The notes below the pieces were generated by a model, which saw nothing but the letters and a program-made list of their open reading frames with translations, made no database searches and was not told where the DNA came from. Position numbers and translations under genes: made by a program. A stretch of DNA of 64,000 nt from Idiomarina ramblicola (GTDB lineage Bacteria > Pseudomonadota > Gammaproteobacteria > Enterobacterales > Alteromonadaceae), in contig NZ_PIQC01000001.1 in the NCBI RefSeq assembly GCF_003987255.1, forward strand, positions 124,001 through 188,000. The letters are read 5' to 3'. Numbering within the stretch: the first letter of the stretch is position 1; every line of letters begins with the position of its first letter. Positions 37,123 through 49,770 of the stretch are shown here, piece by piece.

Positions 37123-38238
37123 ATGTCAAATGCCAGTAAAAAAGTCATTGTCGGAATGTCCGGAGGCGTCGATTCCTCCGTTTCAGCTTACCTTCTTATG
37201 CAACAGGGCTATCAGGTAGAAGGCTTGTTCATGAAGAACTGGGAAGAAGACGATACTGATGAATACTGTGCTGCTTCGGAAGATTTAGCCGATGCCGAAA
37301 AAGTCTGTGAAACGCTTGGTATAGAACTACATACCATTAACTTCGCAGCAGAATATTGGGACAACGTATTCGAGTACTTTCTGGAAGAGTACAAGGCTGG
37401 TCGCACGCCTAACCCCGATATTATGTGCAACAAAGAAATTAAATTTAAGGCATTTCTTGAATTTGCAGCAGAGGCGCTGGACGCAGATTACATCGCGACC
37501 GGACATTACGTTCGCCGTCAGCAACGTGACGGTAAATGGGAAATGCGGCGTGGTTTGGACAGTAATAAAGACCAAAGTTACTTTCTTTATACCCTGAGCC
37601 ATGAACATATCGGACAAACCCTTTTCCCGGTCGGTGAGCTCGAAAAACCTGAAGTCCGCAGAATTGCAGAAGAACAAGGACTGGTAACGGCGGATAAAAA
37701 AGACTCCACCGGTATTTGCTTTATTGGCGAGCGCAAATTTAAAGACTTTTTGCAGCAGTACCTACCAGCGAAGCCCGGCCCGATTGAATCCGTGGACGGT
37801 GAAAGCCTAGGCGAACACGAAGGCCTGATGTACCACACGCTGGGGCAGCGTAAAGGTTTACATATAGGCGGCATGGCCGATACCTCCGGCGAACCCTGGT
37901 ATGTTGTCGACAAAGACGTCGAACGTAATGTTTTAATTGTGGCGCAGGGCAAAAACCACCCGCGCTTATATTCTCAGGGGCTTATTGCCGGTCAGATGCA
38001 TTGGGTGAGTCGCCAAACGCCGTCAGAAGCTTTTGACTGCACGGTTAAAACGCGCTACCGCCAGCAAGATATCCCCTGCCGGGTCACTCCACTTGGCAAC
38101 GGTGATTTTCAGGTTCAGTTTAAAGACCCTGTTGCTGCGGTGACTCCCGGTCAGTCCGCAGTCTTCTACCTCGACGACGTTTGTTTAGGTGGCGGCATTA
38201 TTGAACAACGTATTACCGATTTTGAGGTCAAGCTATGA
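37123..38238 (+). CDS. mnmA: tRNA-specific 2-thiouridylase MnmA
   Basis: MnmA forms 2-thiouridine at the wobble position of tRNA-Lys, -Glu and -Gln. The 371-residue protein has the PP-loop [10 protein letters not shown] at residues 9-18, the catalytic cysteine in [11 protein letters not shown] (near 105) and the partner cysteine in [10 protein letters not shown] (near 200). The C-terminal barrel is complete. It overlaps hflD by 4 bases (ATGA) in the conserved mnmA-hflD-purB order. Confidence 0.98.
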   Translation: MSNASKKVIVGMSGGVDSSVSAYLLMQQGYQVEGLFMKNWEEDDTDEYCAASEDLADAEKVCETLGIELHTINFAAEYWDNVFEYFLEEYKAGRTPNPDIMCNKEIKFKAFLEFAAEALDADYIATGHYVRRQQRDGKWEMRRGLDSNKDQSYFLYTLSHEHIGQTLFPVGELEKPEVRRIAEEQGLVTADKKDSTGICFIGERKFKDFLQQYLPAKPGPIESVDGESLGEHEGLMYHTLGQRKGLHIGGMADTSGEPWYVVDKDVERNVLIVAQGKNHPRLYSQGLIAGQMHWVSRQTPSEAFDCTVKTRYRQQDIPCRVTPLGNGDFQVQFKDPVAAVTPGQSAVFYLDDVCLGGGIIEQRITDFEVKL

Positions 38239-38855
38239 ACGAATGGCAGCAACGAATTATTGCCTTAGCTGGCATGTCGTTAAGTGCTATGGCTGTGCAG
38301 AAGCTGGCTCGCAGTGGAGAACTCTATCCTGAGTCGATTACAAACACTTTGATTCATAGTCTCCTGCAACAGAACCCCGACAGCATAGAAGATATTTACG
38401 GCGGTCTGGAGAATATTCAGCCAGGCATTCAGGCATTTATTCGTCAGGCCGGAAATAATAAAAATAAAGATCTAGAGGTCACCCGCTATTTGGTGGGATT
38501 AATTCATCTTTCCAGACGTTTACTCAAACAGCCCGACGTACTTAATTTACTGGGCGAACGTATCGCTCAGGTAAAACGTCAGAAAGAAGAGTTTGAATTT
38601 GAAGATTATCGGGTTCAGCAGAGTTTTGCGGGAATTTATCGCGAATTGATAAGCCCTCTGGGACAACCTATTCGAATTAATGGTAACCCGGAATTTTTGA
38701 AACGGGACTCCAATCAAGACCACATTAGAACCTTGTTGCTGGCCGGCATTCGCAGTGCCGTGCTTTGGCAGCAAGTAGGCGGCAAACGCCGTCATTTCGT
38801 ATTTTCAAGAAAGAAAATGTTAGATACAGCACAGCAATTGTTGCATGTCGCATAA
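38235..38855 (+). CDS. hflD: High frequency lysogenization protein HflD
   Basis: A 206-residue, mostly helical protein that associates with the inner membrane. In E. coli HflD binds lambda CII; its normal role is unclear. Family features are the N-terminal [12 protein letters not shown] segment and the C-terminal [21 protein letters not shown]. Position between mnmA and purB is diagnostic. Confidence 0.95.
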   Translation: MNEWQQRIIALAGMSLSAMAVQKLARSGELYPESITNTLIHSLLQQNPDSIEDIYGGLENIQPGIQAFIRQAGNNKNKDLEVTRYLVGLIHLSRRLLKQPDVLNLLGERIAQVKRQKEEFEFEDYRVQQSFAGIYRELISPLGQPIRINGNPEFLKRDSNQDHIRTLLLAGIRSAVLWQQVGGKRRHFVFSRKKMLDTAQQLLHVA

Positions 38856-38876
38856 AACGATTAATGACTTAATTAA

Positions 38877-41407
<2,531 letters not shown>

Positions 41408-41476
41408 CTGATTCTGTGTAAACAAGAGTTGATAAACGCCCGTTTGAATAGCCTAATTTATTCACTCCATAAAGTA

Positions 41477-41516
41477 GCGCGAGCCTTATCTAAATGGTAA
41501 TGTTCGCGCAATTTTT
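41477..41516 (+). terminator. Weak hairpin with T run between roxA and leucine dehydrogenase
   Basis: GCGCGA (41477-41482) can pair with TCGCGC (41504-41509), followed by AATTTTT. The stem is short and the loop is 21 bases long. It could end the roxA transcript or lie in the leader of the next gene. Confidence 0.35.
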
Positions 41517-41539
41517 GAAGCAATGAGGAATTGAAATTC

Positions 41540-42577
41540 ATGTCTCTATACGAGCATCCCGAATTCGATCATCACGAGCAAGTTGTCTTTTGTCATGATC
41601 AAGAATCAGGCCTTAAAGCCATTATTGCAATTCATAATACAACGTTAGGTCCAAGCCTTGGTGGTACCCGTTTGTGGAACTACGCATCATCAGCAGAAGC
41701 GTTGACGGATGTACTGCGTTTGTCCCGCGGTATGACCTATAAAAGTGCGATGGCAGGCCTGCCTTTAGGTGGCGGCAAAGCCGTTATCATCGGCGACGCA
41801 AAGAAAATCAAAAGCGAAGAGCTTTTCCGCGCTTATGGTCGTTTTATTGAGTCTTTAAGCGGTCGTTATATTACCGCTGAAGACGTGAACATTCGCACCG
41901 AAGACATCGATATGGTTGCGAAAGAAACCAGTCATGTTGCCGGAACTGCTGATAAAGCAGGCGATCCTTCACCACACACGGCACTGGGTACTTACCTGGG
42001 TCTTAAAGCTGCGGCAAAGCACAAGTTAGGCAGTGAAGATCTTAAAGGTGTAAAAATAGCGGTTCAGGGTCTTGGTTCTGTGGGCTATGATTTTGCTAAA
42101 TACTGTGCAGAAGATGGTGCTGAGCTTATCGTTACCGACATTAACGACGACGCGGTCGAGAAAGCAGTTAAAGAACTTGGTGCCAAGGCTGTAGGTTTGG
42201 ATGAAATCTACGGTGTTGATGCTGACGTCTATGCGCCATGTGCGCTGGGTGCAACCATCAATGACGAAACTCTAAAGCAACTGAAAGTTAAAATCATTGC
42301 CGGAAGTGCCAATAACCAGTTAGCTAACCCGAAGCATGATCAAGCGGTAAAAGATATGGGAATCCTTTATGCACCTGACTATGTGATTAATGCCGGCGGT
42401 GTTATTCATGTGTGTTCAGAAGCCGCTAATATGAGCTTAGAAGAGACCGATAAACGCGTTCGTGGCATATACGATACGCTGGATCAGCTTTTTGCTCGTG
42501 CAAACGATGAAGATCGTCCTACCGGAACCGTCGCTGACCAAATGGCACGCGAAATCATTGCCAAAGGTAAGCAGTAA
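41540..42577 (+). CDS. ldh: Leucine dehydrogenase (Glu/Leu/Phe/Val dehydrogenase family)
   Basis: This NAD-dependent enzyme deaminates branched-chain amino acids to keto acids. The 345-residue protein has the substrate domain with GLPLGGGKAVI (catalytic Lys) and the nucleotide-binding motif VQGLGSVGYD. ATG 41540 is preferred over an in-frame TTG at 41531, which is too close to the GAGGA. It stands alone with a double terminator after it, and it fits an amino-acid-consuming lifestyle along with the NAD-glutamate dehydrogenase. Confidence 0.93.
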   Translation: MSLYEHPEFDHHEQVVFCHDQESGLKAIIAIHNTTLGPSLGGTRLWNYASSAEALTDVLRLSRGMTYKSAMAGLPLGGGKAVIIGDAKKIKSEELFRAYGRFIESLSGRYITAEDVNIRTEDIDMVAKETSHVAGTADKAGDPSPHTALGTYLGLKAAAKHKLGSEDLKGVKIAVQGLGSVGYDFAKYCAEDGAELIVTDINDDAVEKAVKELGAKAVGLDEIYGVDADVYAPCALGATINDETLKQLKVKIIAGSANNQLANPKHDQAVKDMGILYAPDYVINAGGVIHVCSEAANMSLEETDKRVRGIYDTLDQLFARANDEDRPTGTVADQMAREIIAKGKQ

Positions 42578-42600
42578 AAGCCTGATTTAACTCAGGCTTT
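42577..42600 (+). terminator. First terminator-like hairpin after leucine dehydrogenase
   Basis: AAAGCCTGA (42577-42585), loop TTTAAC, TCAGGCTTT (42592-42600). The first arm starts at the last base of the stop codon. The stop codon of the opposing YdiJ-type gene (42587) falls inside the loop, so the two genes share this hairpin. Confidence 0.75.
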
Positions 42601-45600
42601 GTAAAAGAATTTCAAGCGGGTGTCTCACCCGCTTTTTTTCTATCCGCTTTATCTGAGACCGGCATGAGAAACCGGTAACAAGCACACCGCTGCTGCCGTA
42701 TTGCTGAACAGCCTGCTCCCATCCCATTTCATAAAGACCCAGACTGTCATCCTGGTTTTGCTTTTCGTGACCAAAAGTTCCCGCCATACCACAGCAACCA
42801 ACGTTAACGATATCCAGCGTTAACCCCAGTTGAGTAAATAAGGCTTGCCACTGTCGCGCAGACTCCGGAACGAAACTTTGTTCAGTGCAGTGTAATAACA
42901 ATCCATAGTGGCTGGTACTGCCTGAGCTAACTTCACCAAAGTCTAATGTGCTGAGCCACTCTACAACAGTCATCACATCAACTTCAGGCAATTGACCTTC
43001 GTTTGATTTTTGGTATTCATCTCTAAATATCAACGCCGTAGAACTGTCCGGCCCAATTAATGGGATCCCCGCATCTGAAAGCGGCTTTAATTGCTCAGTG
43101 ACTTTAGCCGCAGTTTTGTCGAAGTCATTAATAAAGCCTTTTACGTGCTGCGCCTTACCATGCCCTAAAAAGGGCAGTAGAACCGGTGTAAAGCCTAGCT
43201 TCTTAATAAGTAAACCTAACTTTAATACAAAATCAGCGTCGTAGAATGTCGTAAAAGGGTCTTGGGCAATCACAACGATCTTTCTAAGCTCGTTCTCGGT
43301 TAAACTCAGAGTTTGTTCTGTTGTTAACTCAGCAAGACCATTGCGTTTCCAGGCTGTTCTTAGGTTTGGTGCCGAAAATAAAGGAGTGTCGACATAACCT
43401 ACGCCGTATTTAAGTACAAGCCGGCTTAAAGGGTTATTAATCAGTAAATTACTCAGAACAGGGAACTTACTTGCAACAGGCGCCGTTTTTTCTATGCCTT
43501 TTACTAAGTAGTCCTTTAATGGACGAGCGTATTTGCTGTAATAATGATCGTAAAAACGTGCACGAAATGTTGGAACATCGACGTTAACCGGACACTGATT
43601 CGTACAGGCTTTGCACGCCAGACATTTATCCATCGATTGTTTTACTTCGTGACTGAAATCGTTCGGTGCTGTAAGTCGATTTAATTGGCGTTTCAAAAAG
43701 CTTACCGATTCAGGGCGTTGAGTAGCATCGTAGCCTGCATTATGAGTCAGGCGTAACCATTCGCGCAGAAGCCCTGCCCGACCTTTAGGAGAATAGCGAC
43801 GGTCACGTGTCACTTTATAGGAGGGACACATAGCGGATTGCGGGTCGTAATTAAAACATAAACCATTACCGTTACAATTCATCGCATTACTGTAACTATC
43901 TCGGGTCGCTACCGGAATTTGCCGATCAAAAAAGCCACGTTTTACCGCATCAACAGAAATTAACTGTGCGTCAGTATTCAGAGGCGTACAAATTTTACCC
44001 GGGTTCAATTGATTATAAGGATCAAAACTGGCTTTAATTTTCTGCAATTCGGTATAAAGGTGTTCTCCGAAAAAAGCCGGCGCGTATTCTGAGCGATAAC
44101 CTTTTCCGTGCTCGCCCCACATTAGCCCGCCGTATTTCTGGGTTAACTCAGCGACCTGATCACTAATCTCCCTAAGCAGAATTTCATCTTCCGGCTCGCA
44201 CATATCTAAGGCAGGACGCACGTGCAAGACACCGGCGTCCGCGTGTCCAAACATTCCGTAGTGCAACCCTTTTGCATCCAACAGAGCTCTGAATTCATTA
44301 ATAAAATCAGCCAGCTTCTCTGGTGGCACAGCGGTATCTTCTGCAAAGGCAACAGGCTTACGGCGACCTTTTGTGGCGCCTAATAAGCCAACGGATTTCT
44401 TACGCATGGCATAGATGAGCTGTATACTCGGCAGGTCATCACAAATTTGATAACCAATGACGCCCTTGTTGTCTTTACTCTTAATCAGTTTATCCAGACG
44501 CTTGGTCAAAGAACCAACCTTTTCGTCAATTTCCTCCTGACTCAGTCCGGTAAACTCAACCATGTTAATACCGTCCATACGCTGACCTTCAACATCGGAA
44601 AGCAACGGTTCAACCGACTTCCAGATGATGTCTTTGCGCGCCAGACTTAAAACAGTACTGTCAACCGTCTCGACTGACGTTGCCTCAGCATCAACCAGGA
44701 AAGGAGAGTTTTCTAAAGCCGCCTGAAAATTTGAGTATTTGACGTTAACCAAAACACGGTGTTTTGGAATAGGTGTAATATTTAGCCTAGCTTCACTGAC
44801 AAAGCCTAAAGTACCCTCAGAGCCCGCTATGATGCGTGACACGTCAACCTTCTGCTGTTTTGCGTCATACGCGTGCTTTAAATCGTAGCCGGTTAGAAAA
44901 CGATTCAGTGGTGGAAACTTTTCTCGAATGCTTTTTTCTTCACCAACACAGGTATCAATGACCTGGCGATAAATTCGGCCCGTTCGATTATCCTGACGGG
45001 CTATAGTCTCTGCTTGCTCTAAAGAGACAGGTCCGCTGTCCAGCACAATACCATCTAGTAAAACTGTCTTTAGCCCCAGAATATGATCGCTGGTTTTGCC
45101 ATAAACCAATGAGCCCTGACCTGACGCATCGGTATTGATCATCCCCCCCAGTGTCGCGCGGTTACTGGTGGAGAGATCTGGCGAAAAGAAGTAACCATGG
45201 GGTCGCAAAATATCGTTGAGTTGATCTTTGACCACCCCCGCCTGAACCTTCACCCAACCTTCTTCCGGGTTAACTTCAAGTACCCTATTCATGTGGCGAC
45301 TTAAATCCACCACAATGCCCGAAGTTAAAGATTGCCCGTTAGTACCAGTACCACCGCCTCGTGGAGAGAACTGCACGCTACTGTTACTCTCCTGTCCGGC
45401 TAGCTTCATTAATAGCACGAGGTCATCATGATGATGTGGGTACAAAACTGCCTGAGGCAAATTTTGATAGACGCTGTTGTCCGTAGCCGCGATCAAGCGG
45501 CCCGAATAACTCACATCAATTTCGCCTGCAAACTCTGAGCTTCTTACCTGCTCAATAAAGTGCAGGTAATCATCTGGTAACGCATTCTCAGCAGCAATCT

Positions 45601-45616
45601 CAGGTAATACAGTCAT
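42587..45616 (-). CDS. ydiJ: YdiJ-type FAD-linked oxidoreductase with Fe-S domains
   Basis: A 1,009-residue fusion: an FAD-binding PCMH domain (about 40-280, with FSPRGGGTGTNGQSL), an FAD-linked oxidase C-terminal domain (to about 560), two 4Fe-4S segments (CNGNGLCFNYDPQSAMCPS and CLACKACTNQCPVNV) and a C-terminal CCG domain (VGCCGMAGTFGHE). This layout matches E. coli YdiJ, a D-2-hydroxyglutarate/D-lactate-type dehydrogenase. ATG 45616 is chosen since it follows the ppsA stop by two bases; an upstream in-frame GTG/TTG would overlap ppsA. Confidence 0.9.
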   Translation of the reverse strand: MTVLPEIAAENALPDDYLHFIEQVRSSEFAGEIDVSYSGRLIAATDNSVYQNLPQAVLYPHHHDDLVLLMKLAGQESNSSVQFSPRGGGTGTNGQSLTSGIVVDLSRHMNRVLEVNPEEGWVKVQAGVVKDQLNDILRPHGYFFSPDLSTSNRATLGGMINTDASGQGSLVYGKTSDHILGLKTVLLDGIVLDSGPVSLEQAETIARQDNRTGRIYRQVIDTCVGEEKSIREKFPPLNRFLTGYDLKHAYDAKQQKVDVSRIIAGSEGTLGFVSEARLNITPIPKHRVLVNVKYSNFQAALENSPFLVDAEATSVETVDSTVLSLARKDIIWKSVEPLLSDVEGQRMDGINMVEFTGLSQEEIDEKVGSLTKRLDKLIKSKDNKGVIGYQICDDLPSIQLIYAMRKKSVGLLGATKGRRKPVAFAEDTAVPPEKLADFINEFRALLDAKGLHYGMFGHADAGVLHVRPALDMCEPEDEILLREISDQVAELTQKYGGLMWGEHGKGYRSEYAPAFFGEHLYTELQKIKASFDPYNQLNPGKICTPLNTDAQLISVDAVKRGFFDRQIPVATRDSYSNAMNCNGNGLCFNYDPQSAMCPSYKVTRDRRYSPKGRAGLLREWLRLTHNAGYDATQRPESVSFLKRQLNRLTAPNDFSHEVKQSMDKCLACKACTNQCPVNVDVPTFRARFYDHYYSKYARPLKDYLVKGIEKTAPVASKFPVLSNLLINNPLSRLVLKYGVGYVDTPLFSAPNLRTAWKRNGLAELTTEQTLSLTENELRKIVVIAQDPFTTFYDADFVLKLGLLIKKLGFTPVLLPFLGHGKAQHVKGFINDFDKTAAKVTEQLKPLSDAGIPLIGPDSSTALIFRDEYQKSNEGQLPEVDVMTVVEWLSTLDFGEVSSGSTSHYGLLLHCTEQSFVPESARQWQALFTQLGLTLDIVNVGCCGMAGTFGHEKQNQDDSLGLYEMGWEQAVQQYGSSGVLVTGFSCRSQIKRIEKKRVRHPLEILLQSLS
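42616..42639 (+). terminator. Strong terminator embedded in the ydiJ 3' end
   Basis: GCGGGT (42616-42621), loop GTCTC, ACCCGC (42627-42632), then seven T. It is the second terminator for the plus-strand leucine dehydrogenase gene and lies wholly within the last codons of the opposing ydiJ (which encode RVRHPLE). Confidence 0.85.
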
Positions 45617-45618
45617 AC

Positions 45619-48015
45619 TTATAGGTTTTCCGCCAGGTACATCCAAGTCTCAATAACGGTGTCCGGGTTCAGCGATACTGAATCAATCCCCTGATCCACC
45701 AGCCAGGCAGCAAAATCAGGATGGTCCGAAGGCCCCTGACCACAAATACCAACGTACTTACCACGTTTCTTCGCGGTTTGAATGGCCATTGCCAACAGCT
45801 TTTTGACTGCCTCGTTACGCTCATCAAATAAATGAGCAATAACGCCAGAATCACGATCCAGACCCAAAGTTAACTGGGTTAAGTCGTTAGAGCCAATAGA
45901 GAAACCGTCGAAGATGTCGAGGAATTCATCTGCCAGCAGAGCGTTAGAAGGCAGTTCACACATCATAATAACGCGTAAACCATTTTCGCCTTGAACCAGC
46001 CCCTGCTCGGCCAGAAGCTCGATGACCCTGCGCCCTTCTTCCAGCGTTCTGACAAACGGGATCATGATTTCGATATTAGTCAGACCCATATCGTTACGAA
46101 CGCGTTTAATTGCTTCACACTCTAGTGCAAAGCAGTCACGGAATTCTTCAGAGATATAACGTGAAGCACCACGGAAACCAAGCATTGGGTTTTCTTCGCC
46201 TGGTTCGTATTGCTTTCCGCCAATAAGGTTTGCGTATTCGTTCGACTTAAAGTCAGACATACGAACAATGACTCGTTCAGGCGAGAATGCGGCACCTAAT
46301 GTAGATATGCCTTCAGCTAAACGCGCTACATAATATTCGCGAGGGCTGCTGTAACCGGCCATCATGCTATCAATTGTCTGTTTCAGCTCATCGCTTTGTT
46401 GGTCGTAATTTAATAAAGCTTTCGGGTGAACGCCTATCATCCGGTTAATAATAAACTCCAGACGAGCCAGGCCAATACCAGCATGTGGCAAGCTGGCGAA
46501 GTCGAAAGCTCTGTCCGGGTTACCCACATTCATCATAATTTTCAGTGGTAAATCCGGCATGGCGTCAATTTGTGACTCGGTAATATCAAAGTCCAGTTCA
46601 CCCTGGTAGATATAACCGGTATCGCCTTCGGCACAAGAAACCGTAACCGCCTGACCGTTACTGATATGATCAGTTGCGTCACCACAGCCAACCACAGCCG
46701 GAATACCTAACTCACGGGCAATAATGGCCGCATGGCAGGTACGTCCGCCACGGTTAGTCACTATAGCGGCTGCACGCTTCATAATCGGTTCCCAGTCAGG
46801 GTCGGTCATATCGGTTACCAATACGTCGCCTGGCTGAACTTTGTCCATTTCGCTGATATCATTCAGCACACGAGCAACACCACGGCCAATACGCTGGCCA
46901 ATAGCACGACCAGTGCAGACAACATCACTTTTGGCTTTTAACGCAAAACGCTCAATAGCCTGCCCTTTTTGGTTTGATTGCACTGTTTCCGGGCGTGCCT
47001 GAACAATATACAGCTTGCCGTCGACGCCATCTTTTGCCCATTCAATATCCATTGGGCGGCCATAATGCTTTTCAATAACCACAGCCTGTTTGGCCAATGT
47101 TTCAACTTCTTCGTCCGTTACCGAAAACGTCAGGCTTTTAGACGAATCAATGTCTTCAATTAGTGTCTGTTTTCCATGTTCTCTGTCGTCAGAGAAAATC
47201 ATCTGAATTTTTTTACTACCCAACGTTCTGCGCAGAACTGAAGGACGGCCTGCTTCTAATGTTGGTTTATGTACGTAGAATTCGTCTGGGTTAACTGCGC
47301 CTTGCACGACCATCTCACCAAGGCCGTAAGATGAGGTAATGAAAACCACATCATCAAAGCCTGACTCTGTGTCAATACTAAACATAACCCCAGAAGAGGC
47401 AATATCACTACGCACCATTCGTTGGATACCAGCTGACAGCGCAACGCCGCGGTGGTCGTAGCCCTGATGGACACGATAGGAAATAGCGCGGTCGTTAAAT
47501 AATGAAGCAAATACGTGTTTAATCGCTTCCATAACACTGTTTAAACCACGTACGTTAAGGAAAGTTTCCTGCTGACCGGCGAAAGAAGCATCCGGCATAT
47601 CTTCTGCTGTAGCTGAACTGCGTACCGCAAAGCTAAATTCGTCGTTATTCTCACTTAGCTCAGCAAAAGTGTCTTTAATAGCCGCTTCAAATTCCGGCTG
47701 AAACGGTGTATCGATAATCCATTGACGAATTTTTTTTCCCGCCTGAGTTAAGGCCTGCACGTCTTCAACATCAAGCGTGTCGAGCAAATCGTGAATACGA
47801 TCGTTTAAGCCACTTTGCTCCAGAAACTGGTTATAAGCATCTGCTGTTGTCGCAAAACCACCTGGAACTTCAACCCCTGCTCCGGATAAGTTACTGATCA
47901 TTTCACCCAGTGAGGCATTTTTTCCACCCACTCGATTAACGTCCTGCATTCCCAGGTCTTGGTACCAAACTACGTATTCTTGCACGTCACAATCCTTAAT
48001 TGATTTTTTCGGCAT
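45619..48015 (-). CDS. ppsA: Phosphoenolpyruvate synthase
   Basis: PpsA converts pyruvate, ATP and water to PEP, AMP and phosphate for gluconeogenesis. The 798-residue protein has the N-terminal ATP-grasp domain ([10 protein letters not shown]), the swivelling domain with catalytic His in [15 protein letters not shown], and the C-terminal PEP-binding barrel with the conserved [11 protein letters not shown] and [11 protein letters not shown]. It is divergent from ppsR (78 bases between starts), the gene for its regulator, and is followed closely by ydiJ. Confidence 0.98.
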   Translation of the reverse strand: MPKKSIKDCDVQEYVVWYQDLGMQDVNRVGGKNASLGEMISNLSGAGVEVPGGFATTADAYNQFLEQSGLNDRIHDLLDTLDVEDVQALTQAGKKIRQWIIDTPFQPEFEAAIKDTFAELSENNDEFSFAVRSSATAEDMPDASFAGQQETFLNVRGLNSVMEAIKHVFASLFNDRAISYRVHQGYDHRGVALSAGIQRMVRSDIASSGVMFSIDTESGFDDVVFITSSYGLGEMVVQGAVNPDEFYVHKPTLEAGRPSVLRRTLGSKKIQMIFSDDREHGKQTLIEDIDSSKSLTFSVTDEEVETLAKQAVVIEKHYGRPMDIEWAKDGVDGKLYIVQARPETVQSNQKGQAIERFALKAKSDVVCTGRAIGQRIGRGVARVLNDISEMDKVQPGDVLVTDMTDPDWEPIMKRAAAIVTNRGGRTCHAAIIARELGIPAVVGCGDATDHISNGQAVTVSCAEGDTGYIYQGELDFDITESQIDAMPDLPLKIMMNVGNPDRAFDFASLPHAGIGLARLEFIINRMIGVHPKALLNYDQQSDELKQTIDSMMAGYSSPREYYVARLAEGISTLGAAFSPERVIVRMSDFKSNEYANLIGGKQYEPGEENPMLGFRGASRYISEEFRDCFALECEAIKRVRNDMGLTNIEIMIPFVRTLEEGRRVIELLAEQGLVQGENGLRVIMMCELPSNALLADEFLDIFDGFSIGSNDLTQLTLGLDRDSGVIAHLFDERNEAVKKLLAMAIQTAKKRGKYVGICGQGPSDHPDFAAWLVDQGIDSVSLNPDTVIETWMYLAENL

Positions 48016-48093
48016 GGAAGTAGCATCTATTTTACACGCTGCAGCCCAACAAGTTAATATCGAACCTACAATCGCTTAAAAAGAGATCCGCCT

Positions 48094-48903
48094 GTGCGCT
48101 ACGCATTTTACATTTCTGACGGTACTGCTTTAACCGCCGAGGCCTTTGGTCACGCGCTCTTATCAATGTTCCCGGTCACTTTTGAGCACAAAACATTGCC
48201 CTTTATCGATGACCCGGAAAAAGCCAATGAAGTGTGTAAAACAATAAAAAAAGCGCTTTCAGAGAGTGGTGAACCGCCTTTAATCTTCCATACTTTCGTT
48301 AACGAGAAGCTAAAAGCAAAAATTACTGACTGTGGCGGGATCTGTTATGACTTTTTAGACCACTTCGTGGCTCCGGTAGCGAAAGAGCTGGGAGTAAAAG
48401 CTGAGCCCAAGACACATCGTACTCATGGTGTTCATAAAAATTATAACTTCAGAATAGATGCAATTAACTACGCTCTCGATAACGATGACGGCAAGCGCTT
48501 AAATCAACTGGATAAAGCCGACCTGATCTTAATTGGTGTATCTCGCACGGGGAAAACCCCAACCAGCCTATACCTTGCCATGCAGTATGGGATTAAAGTT
48601 GCTAACTACCCACTGACGGACGATGATGATTTTGAGCGGTTACAACTGCCCAAAGAACTGAAATTGCATCGTCATAAGCTATTTGGCTTAACTCTTTCTT
48701 CGCAACGGTTGCATGAAATAAGAAGTCAACGTCGTGAAGGCAGTCAGTACGCCTCAATGGCTCAGTGCCGATTTGAACTTGCAGAAGTAGAACGACTTTA
48801 CAGTCGAGAAGCCATACCTTTTATCAATTCAACACACTATTCTGTGGAAGAAATTGCAGCAAAAATTCTGGCTAAGACAAACTTAGAGCGGCATCGCTAT
48901 TAA
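48094..48903 (+). CDS. ppsR: PEP synthase regulatory protein (kinase/pyrophosphorylase)
   Basis: PpsR inactivates PpsA by ADP-dependent threonine phosphorylation and reactivates it by phosphorolysis. The 269-residue DUF299 protein shows the family P-loop [15 protein letters not shown] near residue 150 and the [10 protein letters not shown] region. The start codon is GTG 48094. It faces away from ppsA, an arrangement common in related bacteria. Confidence 0.96.
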   Translation: MRYAFYISDGTALTAEAFGHALLSMFPVTFEHKTLPFIDDPEKANEVCKTIKKALSESGEPPLIFHTFVNEKLKAKITDCGGICYDFLDHFVAPVAKELGVKAEPKTHRTHGVHKNYNFRIDAINYALDNDDGKRLNQLDKADLILIGVSRTGKTPTSLYLAMQYGIKVANYPLTDDDDFERLQLPKELKLHRHKLFGLTLSSQRLHEIRSQRREGSQYASMAQCRFELAEVERLYSREAIPFINSTHYSVEEIAAKILAKTNLERHRY

Positions 48904-48932
48904 TGCCGCTTTAAGCGTTTTAGAGCAAAAAC

Positions 48933-49730
48933 TTATTTCGCGTTGGTGCTTTCAAAAATTTTGTCCGCTGACGCCGCGACAAAGCCGGTATACAGCTTGC
49001 CATCTTCAATCTCATAGCGTTTAGCAAACTCATAAAAGCAACTGGGAATTTCCGCCGTCTTATCAGAAAACTCGACAGGATGGTGATCCGCCATAGTGGA
49101 TGATTGCTCCAGGAAAACTTCAGGAGAGCCTTTGATTTCACCACCAGAAGCATTCAGTTTGAACCCATTATCTTTCAACTTCTGGTTTACTTGCTCAAGT
49201 GACTCATAACCCGGCAACTGATTCACGCTAACCGTAAAGTGGTTGGCACAATAACCAAATGCCGCCATCCAGGCCGCGTACTCGCTCTCTTCTAGCAAGG
49301 CCTGGTAGTCAGCGTGGCTGACTTTCCAGTGTGTGCCTGAGTACAAGAAGTCCGACTTTCTGGTGTCTTCAGCTGACACCTGAGCCACCATGTCTTTGAC
49401 CTTGCTTTGCAGCTCATCTGAAAACTCAGCTGTCATTAATTCGCTGATGAAAACCTTGGGCAGCTCAGGATCTTCATGCTCAAAGTGCTTTGCACGAAGT
49501 TTCTTCGCTTCAAAATGGTAATCTCCACCTTCTTTGTATCCCAAATCCAGAAAGTGCTGTGCCAATACTTCTAAGCCTACCGGGCTGATATCAAACGTAC
49601 GAAACGCAACATGATCATTAACGATCGGATACCCTTCGCCTAAAATTTTATGAACCTTCTTTGCTGAAGGTGTACGTGATAAATAATCTTGCCACAAGTT
49701 TTCAAATAACACTTCTACCTGTTGCGACAT
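48933..49730 (-). CDS. DUF1338 family protein, putative non-haem iron oxygenase
   Basis: A 265-residue member of DUF1338, the family that includes the 2-oxoadipate dioxygenase/decarboxylase HglS. The N-terminal NDHVAFRTFD carries a likely iron-ligand His. The middle GGEIKGSPEVFLEQSST and the C-terminal IPSCFYEFAKRY are family signatures. It is about 200 residues shorter than HglS, so the substrate may differ. The next gene upstream on the same strand is class II DAHP synthase (40 bases between). Function is inferred from the family only. Confidence 0.82.
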   Translation of the reverse strand: MSQQVEVLFENLWQDYLSRTPSAKKVHKILGEGYPIVNDHVAFRTFDISPVGLEVLAQHFLDLGYKEGGDYHFEAKKLRAKHFEHEDPELPKVFISELMTAEFSDELQSKVKDMVAQVSAEDTRKSDFLYSGTHWKVSHADYQALLEESEYAAWMAAFGYCANHFTVSVNQLPGYESLEQVNQKLKDNGFKLNASGGEIKGSPEVFLEQSSTMADHHPVEFSDKTAEIPSCFYEFAKRYEIEDGKLYTGFVAASADKIFESTNAK

Positions 49731-49770
49731 ACAACACCATACCTCTTAAATAATCGGTTAAAAGAGACTA

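Noticed and set aside
37327-37952. Overlapping minus-strand frames inside mnmA
   Set aside because: Antisense shadows of a highly conserved gene.
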